DNA from: Streptomyces sp. NBC_01244
GTDB taxonomy: Bacteria; Actinomycetota; Actinomycetes; Streptomycetales; Streptomycetaceae
DNA: 64,000 nt
Assembly (NCBI RefSeq): GCF_035987325.1
Contig: NZ_CP108488.1
Span: forward strand, 9,052,001 to 9,116,000
Direction: 5' to 3'
Position numbers and translations under genes: made by a program. The notes under the pieces are model-generated. The model saw only the letters and a program-made list of their open reading frames with translations. It did not search any database and was not told where the DNA came from. This document shows, one piece after another, positions 41,485 to 50,900 of the stretch (the first letter of the stretch is position 1; the number at the start of each line of letters is the position of its first letter).

Positions 41485-42630
41485 ATGCCCTTGCTCCAGC
41501 CCCGCCCGCCCGGTCGTTCGCACCGGGCCCGCCGCACGAGAGGCCGTACCCGGCGCCACGCCGGAACGCCGTCCGGGCCGGTCTCGGGCCCGGTGACCGG
41601 CCCGATGTCAGGCCCGGAATCCGCAGCCGTCTCCCCGGCGGCGTCGACGCCGGCGGTGCCGGGCGCCTCCGGCCGGCGGGCGGTGCGGCGCCCGCCGCTG
41701 CTGTCCGCCTCCGGAGGGCCACACCCCGCGGCCCTGGGTGCGGCGGGCCTCGCGGCCCTGGCGGCCCTGCTCGTCGCGGCCCGCGCCGGCGCCCTGACCC
41801 GCCTGTGGGACTTCCTCGACTACGGGGCCGGCGTGCTCTCGCTGGTCTCCCTCACCGGCGCCGTCCTGTGGGGGCTGGCGGCCACCGACCGCAGGCTACT
41901 CGCCTCCGGGCACCGGCTCGTCGCCCAAGCCGCGCACCGGGGCCTGGCCGTCGCCGGCCTCGGCTTCCTCCTCCTGCACGTGTGGATCAAGGTCGGACGG
42001 TCCCGGACCGACGCCGCCGCCGTGGTCCTGCCCTTCGCGGACGGCCAGCGCCCGCTGCTCATCGGGCTCGGCAGCCTGGCCGGCTACGGGTTCGTCGCCG
42101 TGGCCGTCTCCGGCGCCGTCCGCGGCGCCTTCGCCACCCGGGGGCGCTCGCTGTGGTGGCGCGCCCTGCACATGGGTGCGTACCCCGCCTGGGGTGCCTC
42201 GCTGGTCCACGGGCTCAAGTCCGGTCGCGCCGCCAGCGGTTGGGTCACCGTCGGGTACGCCCTGTGCCTGATCGCCGTCGCCGGACTGCTGACGTTGCGG
42301 CTGCGCGCGAAGCTCCGTACGCTCGCCGCCGCGAGGCCGTCCGGCGCCCCGGCCGCGCCGGCGGCGCCACCGGCGCAGTCCCCGCCGCACGCGCCGTCCG
42401 TGCCGCCCCGGGTGCCCGGCCAGGCGCCGCCGCACCGGCCGGCGCCCTTCGTACGCAGGCCGGCGGAGTGGGCGGCCGAGCTGCTGACCGCACGCCTGAC
42501 CCGTCAGCCGGGCGCCACGGTGTTCCCCGCCCGCCCGGAACGGGCCGCGGATCCGTCCGCGGGGCCGCACCTCTCGCCGTCCGGCTCGTCTTCCCCCGAG
42601 CCGCATGACGGCGTGCGGAGCGGGCGGTGA
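41485..42630 (+). CDS. Cytochrome-b/ferric reductase-like membrane protein
   Basis: This 381-residue protein has a basic/Pro-rich cytoplasmic N-terminus, then about five to six membrane helices (residues 80-290). Histidines sit inside them at spacings expected for heme b: SGHRLVAQAAHRG, LLHVWIKVG, ALHMGAYPAW and SLVHGLKSG. The long C-terminal tail is Pro/Ala-rich and ends in a basic segment. It resembles the transmembrane part of ferric reductase-like proteins but has no FAD/NAD domain of its own. That role may be filled by the NuoF-ferredoxin protein encoded immediately downstream with a GTGA overlap. ATG 41485 has GGGAGA at -10; an ATG at 41473 is an alternative. Confidence 0.75.
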   Translation: MPLLQPRPPGRSHRARRTRGRTRRHAGTPSGPVSGPVTGPMSGPESAAVSPAASTPAVPGASGRRAVRRPPLLSASGGPHPAALGAAGLAALAALLVAARAGALTRLWDFLDYGAGVLSLVSLTGAVLWGLAATDRRLLASGHRLVAQAAHRGLAVAGLGFLLLHVWIKVGRSRTDAAAVVLPFADGQRPLLIGLGSLAGYGFVAVAVSGAVRGAFATRGRSLWWRALHMGAYPAWGASLVHGLKSGRAASGWVTVGYALCLIAVAGLLTLRLRAKLRTLAAARPSGAPAAPAAPPAQSPPHAPSVPPRVPGQAPPHRPAPFVRRPAEWAAELLTARLTRQPGATVFPARPERAADPSAGPHLSPSGSSSPEPHDGVRSGR

Positions 42631-44081
42631 ACGGCGGCTCCGGAACGCGTCCCGCCCTCGGCTGCGTGGGAGGGCCCCGGCTGCTGGCCGGACTCGACGC
42701 CGCCGAGCGGCTGGACCGGGCCGGCCATCTGGACGTGCACGGCGCGCTGCCGCGCTACCCCTCCGAAGAGCTCGTCGCACTCGCCGAGGGCATCGCCCTG
42801 GGCGGGCGCGGGGGAGCGGGCTTCCCCTTCGCCCGCAAGCTCCGGGCCGTCATCCGGTCCGCCAGAGGGCAGGAGGGCCGCAGCACCGTGGTCGTCAACG
42901 GGACCGAAGGCGAACCGAGTTGCCTGAAGGACGCCGCCCTGCTCCTGTACGTGCCGCACCTCGTGCTCGACGGCGCGCTGGTGGCCGCCGCCGCGCTCGG
43001 CGCCGAGGACGTGGTCGTCGGCGTCACCCGGCCCGACGTGGAGCGCTCGCTCACCGAAGCCGTCGCCGAACGGGGCCCGGCCGGGCGGCGCGTGCGCGTC
43101 GTCCGGCTCCCCGAACGCTTCGTCACCGGCGAGGGAAGCGCCCTCGTGAACGGCCTGGACGGCGGGCCCGCCGTACCCTCCGGGCACCGGACGCGGACCA
43201 GCGAACGGGGACTCGGCGGCCTGCCCACCCTGCTGTCCAACGCGGAGACGTACGCACAGCTCGCCATGGCCGCCCGCCTCGGTGCGCCCGCGTACGGCAC
43301 GGCCGGGCTGCCCGACGAACCCGGCACGACCCTGCTGACCGTCGCCGGGACGACCGTCGTCGAGGTACCCCTGGGCACGTCCCTGGCCTACGTACTGGAT
43401 CTGTGCGGCACCGTGCCCGGACAGGGGGTGCTGATCGGCGGCTTCCACGGTCGCTGGCTGGATCCGGGGGCGGCGCGCGAGGCGCTGATCTCCCGGAAGT
43501 CCCTGGCGGCCTACGACGCGGTACTGGGCGCCGGTGCGGTGCTGCCACTGCCCGAGGACACGTGCCCGGCGGGCGAGGTGGCCCGGGTCGCGCGCTGGCT
43601 GGCACGCGAGTCGGCGGGCCAGTGCGGTCCGTGCGTACGGGGCCTGCCCTCGCTCGCCGACGCCGTGGAACGGCTCGTGGCAGGCGGGGGCGGGGCGGCC
43701 CTCGACGCGGTACAGGCCCGGATGCGGGGGGTGCGCGGCCGGGGAGCCTGCTCCCACCCGGACGGCACGTCCTCGTTCGTGGCCTCCGCGCTGGCCGTCT
43801 TCCCCGACGAGTTCCGCGACCACGCACTCGGCAGCGGCTGCGGACGCCGCGTGCTGGGCGCCCTGCCGCTGCCCGAGGACGAGAGCCCCGAACGGCTCGT
43901 CGTGGACTGGACGTTGTGCAAGGGCCACGGCCTCTGCGTGGACCTGCTCCCCGATGTGGTGCGGCTCGACGAGGACGGTTATCCGGCACGCGGCGTCATG
44001 CCGGTCCCCGGTGCGCTGCGGCCGAAAGCACTGCGCGCGGTGCGCCGTTGCCCGGCACTCGCGCTCCGCATCCAGGAATGA
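42627..44081 (+). CDS. NuoF-like (FMN/NADH, SLBB) protein fused to a 3Fe-4S ferredoxin
   Basis: This 484-residue protein has the NuoF FMN/NADH-binding loop GRGGAGFPFARK (about 60-71), NGTEGEPSCLKDA, an SLBB region, and the N3-type iron-sulfur segment ESAGQCGPCVRG. There the first Cys of the usual ESCGxCxPCR is Ala, leaving C333, C336 and a distal C375. Residues about 425-484 form an extra ferredoxin with C431-x5-C437 and C475, as in [3Fe-4S] P450-type ferredoxins. It could pass electrons from NADH to the membrane cytochrome-like partner upstream. The start GTG overlaps the previous stop (GTGA). It is cytoplasmic, presumably membrane-associated. Confidence 0.85.
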   Translation: MNGGSGTRPALGCVGGPRLLAGLDAAERLDRAGHLDVHGALPRYPSEELVALAEGIALGGRGGAGFPFARKLRAVIRSARGQEGRSTVVVNGTEGEPSCLKDAALLLYVPHLVLDGALVAAAALGAEDVVVGVTRPDVERSLTEAVAERGPAGRRVRVVRLPERFVTGEGSALVNGLDGGPAVPSGHRTRTSERGLGGLPTLLSNAETYAQLAMAARLGAPAYGTAGLPDEPGTTLLTVAGTTVVEVPLGTSLAYVLDLCGTVPGQGVLIGGFHGRWLDPGAAREALISRKSLAAYDAVLGAGAVLPLPEDTCPAGEVARVARWLARESAGQCGPCVRGLPSLADAVERLVAGGGGAALDAVQARMRGVRGRGACSHPDGTSSFVASALAVFPDEFRDHALGSGCGRRVLGALPLPEDESPERLVVDWTLCKGHGLCVDLLPDVVRLDEDGYPARGVMPVPGALRPKALRAVRRCPALALRIQE

Positions 44082-44083
44082 GT

Positions 44084-44099
44084 TCACGCTTTGGCGTGA
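44084..44099. other. Small stem-loop after NuoF-like gene
   Basis: TCACGC-TTTG-GCGTGA, perfect 6-bp arms, 2 bp after the stop codon. Weak terminator or operator; an AT-richer stretch follows up to the lipoprotein RBS. Confidence 0.4.
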
Positions 44100-44195
44100 T
44101 CTGACAAATTCCCGCGCCATCGAATGCAGCGGTCTCCGTAGAGCTTATGAATATCCCGACGGAAGCGCGCCGGATGGAAATCGAAGGAGAAAACC

Positions 44196-45212
44196 ATGGG
44201 CAACAGGAACCGGGCGACCACGGCGGCCGCCGGATCGGTGCTGACGGTACTTCTGCTCGCGTCGGGATGCGGCAGCGACGAGGGAGCCGCCCGTACGGTG
44301 ACCGTCCAGGCGGCGGGAGCGGAACGGGCGGTGGGCCACGGCGCGGGGGACGGCGAGGACGCGGAAGCGGGTTCGGATGCCGAGGCGGATGCCGAGGAGG
44401 GCTCGGACTCGGCCGGCAGGATGGAGGTCCGGGAGATCCCCGAGGTCGGCAGCGTGGTCACGGACGCGGCCGGAGCCACGCTCTACCGGTTCGACAAGGA
44501 CACCGCCCGGCCGCCCCGGTCGAACTGCGAGGACGCCTGCGCCGACCTCTGGCCCGCGGTCCCGGCGGACGGAGCCCAGGCTCCGGCCGGCATCGACGCC
44601 GGGCTGCTCGGTTCGGTCGAGCGGTCCGACGGTACCCGCCAGCTCACGCTCGCGGGGTGGCCCGTGTACCGGTACGCGCAGGACACCCGGCCGGGCGACG
44701 CGAAGGGCGAGGGCGTCGGCGGCACCTGGCACGCGCTGGCGGCGGACGGTGGCAAGGCGGCGGACGGTGCCAAGGCGGCGAACGGCGGTGAGGCGGCGGA
44801 CGCCGGTAAGGCGGCGGATGCCGGTAAGGCGGCGGATGCCGGAGAGGAATCCGTCCCGCTCTCCGCCGTGGACGACGCGAAACTCGGAAAGCTCATGGTG
44901 GACGCCGAGGGGCGCACCCTCTACCGGTTCGGAAAGGACAGCGCCTGGCCGATGAAATTCGGCTGCCTCGACGCCTGCTTGGACACGTGGAAACCCGCCG
45001 CACCCGTGGAAGCGGAAAAGGCCGTCGGAATTCCCGCCGGCCTGGTCGGATCCGTGGAACGTCCCGACGGAACCCGTCAATTGACGATCGACTGCTGGCC
45101 GGTCTACCTCTTCACCGGAGACACCGCACCGGGCCAGACCAACGGACACGGCGTGCAGGGCCTCTGGTTCGCGGTGGACGACGCGGGCAAGAAGATCGCG
45201 GCGGCGGGCTGA
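44196..45212 (+). CDS. SCO0930-like lipoprotein with two COG4315 repeats
   Basis: This 338-residue protein has a lipoprotein signal with lipobox LASGC (Cys25). An acidic spacer follows, then two copies of the secreted-repeat domain (PF03640/COG4315): [11 protein letters not shown]...[12 protein letters not shown] and [11 protein letters not shown]...[12 protein letters not shown], each followed by GSVERxDGTRQLT and PVYxxxxDTxPG. The copies are separated by an Ala/Lys/Asp-Gly linker ([17 protein letters not shown]). Cys pairs (CxxxC) and aromatic residues in these domains have led to suggestions of a redox or electron-transfer role outside the membrane; this is not proven. It is likely cotranscribed with the cytochrome/NuoF genes. 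Confidence 0.88.
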   Translation: MGNRNRATTAAAGSVLTVLLLASGCGSDEGAARTVTVQAAGAERAVGHGAGDGEDAEAGSDAEADAEEGSDSAGRMEVREIPEVGSVVTDAAGATLYRFDKDTARPPRSNCEDACADLWPAVPADGAQAPAGIDAGLLGSVERSDGTRQLTLAGWPVYRYAQDTRPGDAKGEGVGGTWHALAADGGKAADGAKAANGGEAADAGKAADAGKAADAGEESVPLSAVDDAKLGKLMVDAEGRTLYRFGKDSAWPMKFGCLDACLDTWKPAAPVEAEKAVGIPAGLVGSVERPDGTRQLTIDCWPVYLFTGDTAPGQTNGHGVQGLWFAVDDAGKKIAAAG

Positions 45213-45218
45213 CCGGCC

Positions 45219-45707
45219 GTGCGCGGCCGGAAAGACGGGGCGCCCCGCGCGCCCCGCGCCATCGCCCTGCTAGCCGCCCTCCTCTGCGCGGCCTGCGCGG
45301 CCTGCACAGCGGGCGCGGGCAGCACCGGCGGAGGACGGGGGGCGGCGTCCCCGCCCCCCGCCCCCGAGCCGCTGGACCGGATCGCGGCCGCCCTGGGGTG
45401 CGTCCCCGAGGTGACGGTCGACGCGCAGGAGGTGCGCGAGGGCGCCTGCTCGGTGGAGGGGCAGGCCTTCCGGGTGGCCACCTTCGGCACGGCCCAGGGC
45501 CGAGCCGCGTGGCTGTCGGAGTCCCGGCAGTACGGTGGCACGTACCTCGTCGGAGAACGCTGGATCATCACGGCGCCCTCGGCGGACGCCCTCACCCAGG
45601 CCCGGAACCGCCTCGGCGGAACCCTGGACTCGGCGCCCGGACACACCCACGGCGCCCACCCCTCGGCGATCCTGACGCGCACGGGGGCGCGACTCGCCGA
45701 CGCCTGA
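45219..45707 (+). CDS. Small putative lipoprotein of unknown function
   Basis: This 162-residue protein has a basic start, a hydrophobic stretch ([16 protein letters not shown]) with possible lipobox Cys residues, a Gly/Ser/Pro linker, and a compact C-terminal domain with two Cys (ALGCVPEV and EGACSVEG). No family is recognised. It follows the SCO0930-like gene by 6 bp and should be in the same operon. GTG 45219 is the only good start. Confidence 0.7.
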   Translation: MRGRKDGAPRAPRAIALLAALLCAACAACTAGAGSTGGGRGAASPPPAPEPLDRIAAALGCVPEVTVDAQEVREGACSVEGQAFRVATFGTAQGRAAWLSESRQYGGTYLVGERWIITAPSADALTQARNRLGGTLDSAPGHTHGAHPSAILTRTGARLADA

Positions 45708-45761
45708 GAGCACGGATGCCGCACCGAGGGTACGTACGGTCGGAGCAGCCGTCCCCGGCGG

Positions 45762-46474
45762 CGCGCCCTCGGCGCGGCCCCGGAGGCCTTCCGCGAGGAC
45801 CGCGTCCTGAACCTCTGGGCCGGCGCCTGGCAGAGCGACGGGCACGCCCTGCCCGCCACCAGCCCCGTGGCCGGCAGCCCGATCGCGGGCCCGCCCCGGC
45901 TCGACGCGGACAGCGCGACCAAGGCGGTACGGGCCGCCCTCGACCAGCACCGCGCCTGGCGGCAGGTTCCACCGGCGGAGCGCCGGGCCCGCGTGAGCGC
46001 CGCCCTCGACGCCCTCACCGAACACCGCGACCTGCTCGCCCTGCTCCTGGTGTGGGAGATCGGCAAGCCCTGGCGGCTGGCGTGCGCGGACGTGGACCGG
46101 GCCGTCGAGGGCGTGCGCTGGTACGTGGACCACATCGACAGGATGCCGGCGGACCGGCCCCCCTCGACGGCCCGGTGTCCAACATCGCCAGCTGGAACTA
46201 CCTCATGTCCGTCCTGGTCCAACGGGGCCCTGGTCGCCACCCTCTCCACCGACGACCCGGCCACCTTCGGCCGCCTCGCACCCCAGATCCGCGCCTTCAA
46301 GATCGGCCACGCACGCCCCGCTCGCGCGGGGACCGGGAGGAGCTCTTCGGCGGGTTCGGCGCATCCTGGCGGGGCGCCTTCGTCGGCGGCGAGCTCCTGG
46401 TCCGGGCCGTCACCCACGGACCCGCCGGTGAACGGCTCCCGGGCAACTTCCCGGAGTACCAGCTCATGCCCTGA
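45762..46474 (+). pseudogene. Aldehyde dehydrogenase pseudogene (internally deleted, frameshifted)
   Basis: Segments of an ALDH-family protein appear in more than one frame. The first (45762-46145) runs through [53 protein letters not shown] and VRWYVDHID. Then [18 protein letters not shown] continues in another frame (46172-46225). [33 protein letters not shown] follows (parts) at about 46225-46320, and a last piece [21 protein letters not shown] ends PEYQLMP* at 46474. The catalytic middle, with the nucleophilic Cys and Glu, is missing, so the gene has lost a large internal block as well as carrying at least two frameshifts. The parent looks like the ALDH branch whose members keep [12 protein letters not shown] and FPEYHLMP motifs. 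Confidence 0.8.
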
Positions 46475-46602
46475 GGAGGAGCCGAGGAGGCGCTGCGCCG
46501 GGGCCCGGGTGCGCTGATTACAGTGAGATCACCGCCGTGCCGCGCGGAACGCCAAGGGGGCGGACCGCCGCGGCCCGGCAAGAGCCTGGAATGGAGCCGT
46601 AG

Positions 46603-47943
46603 ATGGAGAGTCCCAGCCGTACCGCGCTGATCGAGGACCTGATGGGGCGCTTCCCGCACGTGCCCCGGGAAGCCGTGATCAAGGAAGACCTCCTGCGGGG
46701 CGGCATGGCCTTCGACGAGTCCGCGCTCAGCGGAGGCGCCGACGGGGCTTCGGGCGACGTCAAGCCGAAGTCGTACTTCATCTTCTCCTTCGACCACCGC
46801 ACCCTCCCGGAGCTCGGCGCCGCCGCCCTGAACCGGCCGCCCGAGGAGATCGTGCTCACGGGCGGCCCGTACGAACTGCGCCGCACCGTGGTCTCCGTAC
46901 GGGTCAACCCGGACTCCCCGTACGTGGTGCGTGGCGGGGAGGACGGCGCGCTCGGCCTGTACCTGGACGGCGTACGGATCGCGGACGTCGGCCTGCCGCC
47001 GATGCCGGAGTACTACCGGCACAAGCTGTCGAACGGCAAGTCGGTGATGGAGGTCGCGCCGACCATCCAGTGGGGCTACCTCATCTACCTGACGGTCTTC
47101 CGGGTGTGCCAGTACTTCGGCGCCAAGGAGGAGTGCCAGTTCTGCGACATCAACCACAACTGGCGCCAGCACAAGGCGGCCGGCCGCCCCTACACCGGGG
47201 TGAAGCCGGTCGAGGAGGTGCTGGAGGCCCTGGAGATCATCGACCGGTACGACACGGCGGGCATCTCCCGGGCCTACACCCTCACGGGCGGCTCGATCAC
47301 CTCCAAGGTCGGCGGCCGCGACGAGGCGGACTTCTACGGCCAGTACGCCAAGGCCATCGAGGAGCGCTTCCCCGGCCGCTGGACCGGCAAGGTCGTCGCG
47401 CAGGCGCTGCCCCGGGACGCCGTGCAGCGCTTCCACGATCACGGCGTCAAGATCTACCACCCCAACTTCGAGGTGTGGGACGAGTACCTGTTCAAGCTCC
47501 ACTGCCCCGGCAAGGAGCGCTACGTCGGCCGCGACGAATGGCACCGCAGGATCCTGGACTCCACGGAGGTGTTCGGCCCGCGCAATGTGATCCCGAACTT
47601 CGTGGCGGGCATCGAGATGGCCGAGCCCTTCGGGTTCACCAAGGTGAGCGAGGCGATCGCGTCCACCCAGGAGGGCCTGCGGTTCTTCATGTCGCACGGA
47701 GTCGTCCCGCGCTTTACCACCTGGTGCCCGGAGCCGACGACCCCGCTGGGCAAGGCCAATCCGCTGGGCGCGCCCCTCGAGTACCACGTCCGCCTGCTGG
47801 AGACCTACCGGGCGACGCTGGAGGAGTTCGGCCTGAGCTCCCCGCCCGGCTACGGTCCGGCCGGCCCCGGGCGCGCGGTGTTCTCCGTCTCCTCCTTCAT
47901 GGACAGCCTGGAGGGGCTGGAGGAGAAGGAGGAGACCGAGTAG
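46603..47943 (+). CDS. Radical SAM protein with unusual CX8CX2C motif
   Basis: This 446-residue protein has its cluster-binding motif C169-x8-C178-x2-C181 (VCQYFGAKEECQFCDI), wider than the usual CX3CX2C. TGGSITSKVGG after the first barrel strands resembles the GGE SAM-binding motif, and HHGV/DHGVKIYHPNFEVWDEYL continues the barrel (DHGVKIYHPNFEVW). An ~85-residue N-terminal region precedes the core and may bind a partner or substrate. Conserved Cys later (HCPGKERY, TWCPEPTTP) could bind an auxiliary cluster. Function is unknown. It starts at ATG 46603 and ends 2 bp from the convergent molybdenum-enzyme fusion. Confidence 0.85.
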   Translation: MESPSRTALIEDLMGRFPHVPREAVIKEDLLRGGMAFDESALSGGADGASGDVKPKSYFIFSFDHRTLPELGAAALNRPPEEIVLTGGPYELRRTVVSVRVNPDSPYVVRGGEDGALGLYLDGVRIADVGLPPMPEYYRHKLSNGKSVMEVAPTIQWGYLIYLTVFRVCQYFGAKEECQFCDINHNWRQHKAAGRPYTGVKPVEEVLEALEIIDRYDTAGISRAYTLTGGSITSKVGGRDEADFYGQYAKAIEERFPGRWTGKVVAQALPRDAVQRFHDHGVKIYHPNFEVWDEYLFKLHCPGKERYVGRDEWHRRILDSTEVFGPRNVIPNFVAGIEMAEPFGFTKVSEAIASTQEGLRFFMSHGVVPRFTTWCPEPTTPLGKANPLGAPLEYHVRLLETYRATLEEFGLSSPPGYGPAGPGRAVFSVSSFMDSLEGLEEKEETE

Positions 47944-47944
47944 C

Positions 47945-50900
47945 TCAGAGGTCGAGGACCAGGTCCGAGGTCGGCAGGGACTGGCAGGTCAGGACGTCGG
48001 TGTCGGGCAGGTCCTCCGAGGGCGTCACCAGGTGGGCCGCCGTGCCCTTGAGCACGGTGCAGGCACAGCTCTCGCACTGCCCGACCCGGCAGCCGCTCGG
48101 CATGGCGACCCCGGCCGCCTCGCCGAGGGCGAGGAGCGGGCCGTCGTCCTTGCGCCAGGTGGCGCTGCGCCCGGACCGGGCGAAGGTGACGGTGTACTCG
48201 GCGTCGTCGGGCACGGTCACCTCCCGCCGGGCCGGGCGGAACTTCTCGCTGAACACCTCGAAGCGGGGGACACCGCGCGCGATCAGCGCCCCGGTGAGGG
48301 CGTCGAGCATGGGCTGCGGCCCGCACAGGTAGAAGCGGGCGCGGCGGACGATGAGACCGGGGTCGATGTCCTCGACCGTGATGAACCCCGTGCGGTCGTA
48401 GTCGCGGCCGAGGACGTCCTGCGAAGCGGGAGCGGCGTAGTGGTTCACGACCGTCAGCGCCGGTATGCGGGCGGCCAGCTCGCGCAGCCGGTCCCGGAAG
48501 GGATGGTCGGCCGCGTTGTTGTTGCCGTGGTGCAGGACGACCTCGGCGACCGTGCCGCCGGTGGTCGCGAGGGTTTCGAGGTAGCTGAGGAACGGTGTGA
48601 TGCCGATGCCGCCGGCCAGGAGCACGACCGGGTTGTCGGTGTGCGTCGGGATGGCGAACACGCCTCCCGGGCTCGCCAGGTGGAGCCGGTCCCCGACCCG
48701 GAGCTCCTCGTGGATCCGGGTGGAGAAGGCTCCGCCGGGGATGTGGCGTACGGCGAGCCCGTAGTCGGTGCGGCCTCCCGCGAGGGCGGGTCCGGTGAGG
48801 GAGTAGCTGCGTCCGTCGGACGGGTCCTGGACGGTGCCGTCCGGGTTCTCGCCGCGCACGGTCAGGTGCTGGCCGGGCCGGTAGTCGGGGAGGGCCCCGC
48901 CGTCCACGGGGGCGAGTCGCAGGCCGCGGATGCCGGGGCTCACCTCGTCGAGGGCCGTCACGGTGAAGGGGCGGGTACCGAGCCAGGAGCCGTCGCCGGG
49001 CACCGGGCCGATCCGGCAGGCGGCGGACCGCAGTGGCGCGGAGCCGCTGAGGGGATCGGTGTCGGCATGGTCGACGAGCCGGTTGAAATTGCTGCCCGAC
49101 GGGGCGGTCGGGTCGGCGCCCGGGAGGGCGAGGTCGGTGGCGTCCTGCCACCAGCCGTACTCGCCGACGACGACGGAGGGGTGGAGGGAGTCGTCGAAGC
49201 GGGCGCGCAGCCGGATGGAGCCGCGGCGCGTGGCGAGCTCCACCCACTGGCCCTCGCCGATGCCGTACGCGGCGGCCGTCCGGGGGTGCAGGTCCACCGA
49301 GGGGTCGGCGGCCCGGCGGCGCAGCGAGGTCAGGGAACGCTGCTGGCTGTGGACGAAGTACCCGTGCTTGGCACAGGTCAGCACGAGGGGGTACGCGGCG
49401 TCCGTGGGAGCGGGGTCGTGGTGCTCGGGCACCGCCGGGTAGCCGTGCTCCAGCAGCCGCTCGGAGTACAGCTCGACGCGCCGGGTGGGCGTGGCGAAGC
49501 CGGTCACGGTGTCCCCGTCCCCGTCTCCGTCCCCGTCTGCGTCACCGTCGCCCGCTACGGGGGCGGCGTACTTGCGGTAGGACTCCTCGCGGGGCACCCG
49601 GACGCCGCCCGGGCTCCGGCGCAGCTCCTCGACGGTCAGGCCCAGGGGTTCGAGCTGCCAGTTCCAGGCGGCCTCGATGTCCCCGCCGAAGAACTCCGAT
49701 CCCATGCCCAGGCGGCAGGCGAGATCGAAGACGAACTCGGTGTCGCTGCGGGACTCGCCCTGCGGCTCCACCATCCGGGGCCGGAACTGGACCTGCTCCT
49801 GGGCCCGGTGGCTGACCTCGAAGCCGAAGCGCAGGGCCTCGTGCTCGTAGGAGCTGTTGACCGGAAGGACGATGTCGGCGCTGCCGCTGGTCGGGTTGTG
49901 GAAGAGATCGAGGTGGACCTGGAAGTCGAGTGCGCGCAGCGCCCGCGCGGTGCGGTCGGAGTCGGGCTGCGCGACGACGAGGTTGGATCCGAAGCCGATG
50001 AGCGCGCGGACCGGGTAGGGGCGGCCGGTCTCGATGGCCGTGCACAGGTCGCCGGAGTTGACGTAACCGGAGGCGGGCGGGCCCAGCGGGTGCTTGTCGA
50101 GGCCGAGGGCCTTGGCACGCTGCTCCGGAGCGAACTGGGCGACTGACGTGGCCGGGTTGTAGGGCGGGGCGGGGGCGACGTGGTTGCCGCCGGGGGCGTC
50201 GTAGGAGCCGGTCAGCGCGTAGAGGGTGGCCAGAGCCCGCTCGGTCTGCGCGGCGTTGGCGCTCTGCCCCACTCCGGTCCACCCGTAGTAGGTGACCGAG
50301 GGTGCGGCGGCGATCTCCGCGGCGAGGGCACGGATCTCCCGCTCGGGGATCCAGGTGGTGGCCGCGACCCGGGCCGGCGGCCAGGCCGCGCAGGCGGTGG
50401 CGTACCGCTCGAAGGCGGGTGCGCAGTCGACGACCGAGCCGTCGCGGAGGGTGATCGGCCGGGTGCCGCGCAGCGCGAAGCGCTCCGGGCGGTGGGCGGC
50501 GCGAGCGGTGTCGTAGGCCTCGGCCCGGCCGGCCTCCGCGTCGAAAACGGTGAAGCCCGTGCACTCCTGCGAACTGCCGGGGAGCTCGTCCGCGCGCAGG
50601 AACCGTCCGGTGTCGGCGCGGACCAGGAGGGGAGCGTTGGTCCAGGCGCGGACGAAGGCCGCGTCGTAGCCCTCGTCGGCGATCAGCAGGTGGGCGAGTC
50701 CCAGGGCGAGCGCGGCGTCGGTGCCGGGCCGGACCCGCAGCCAGTGGTCGGCCCGCAGCGCGCTGGTGGAGCGGCGCGGGTCGACGACGGCGAGCTTGGT
50801 GCCGGTCGCCTGGGCGGCGGAGAGGGCGGCGGACTGGGCGAGCCAGGTCTTGGCCGGGTTGAACCCCCACAGCAGGGCGAGGTCCGCGTTCGCGTAGTCG

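Noticed and set aside
49505..49555. Asp-Gly repeat in the molybdoenzyme as a possible Ca-binding RTX repeat
   Set aside because: The run is a short simple GD repeat without the nonapeptide GGxGxDxUx pattern; it reads as a flexible loop.
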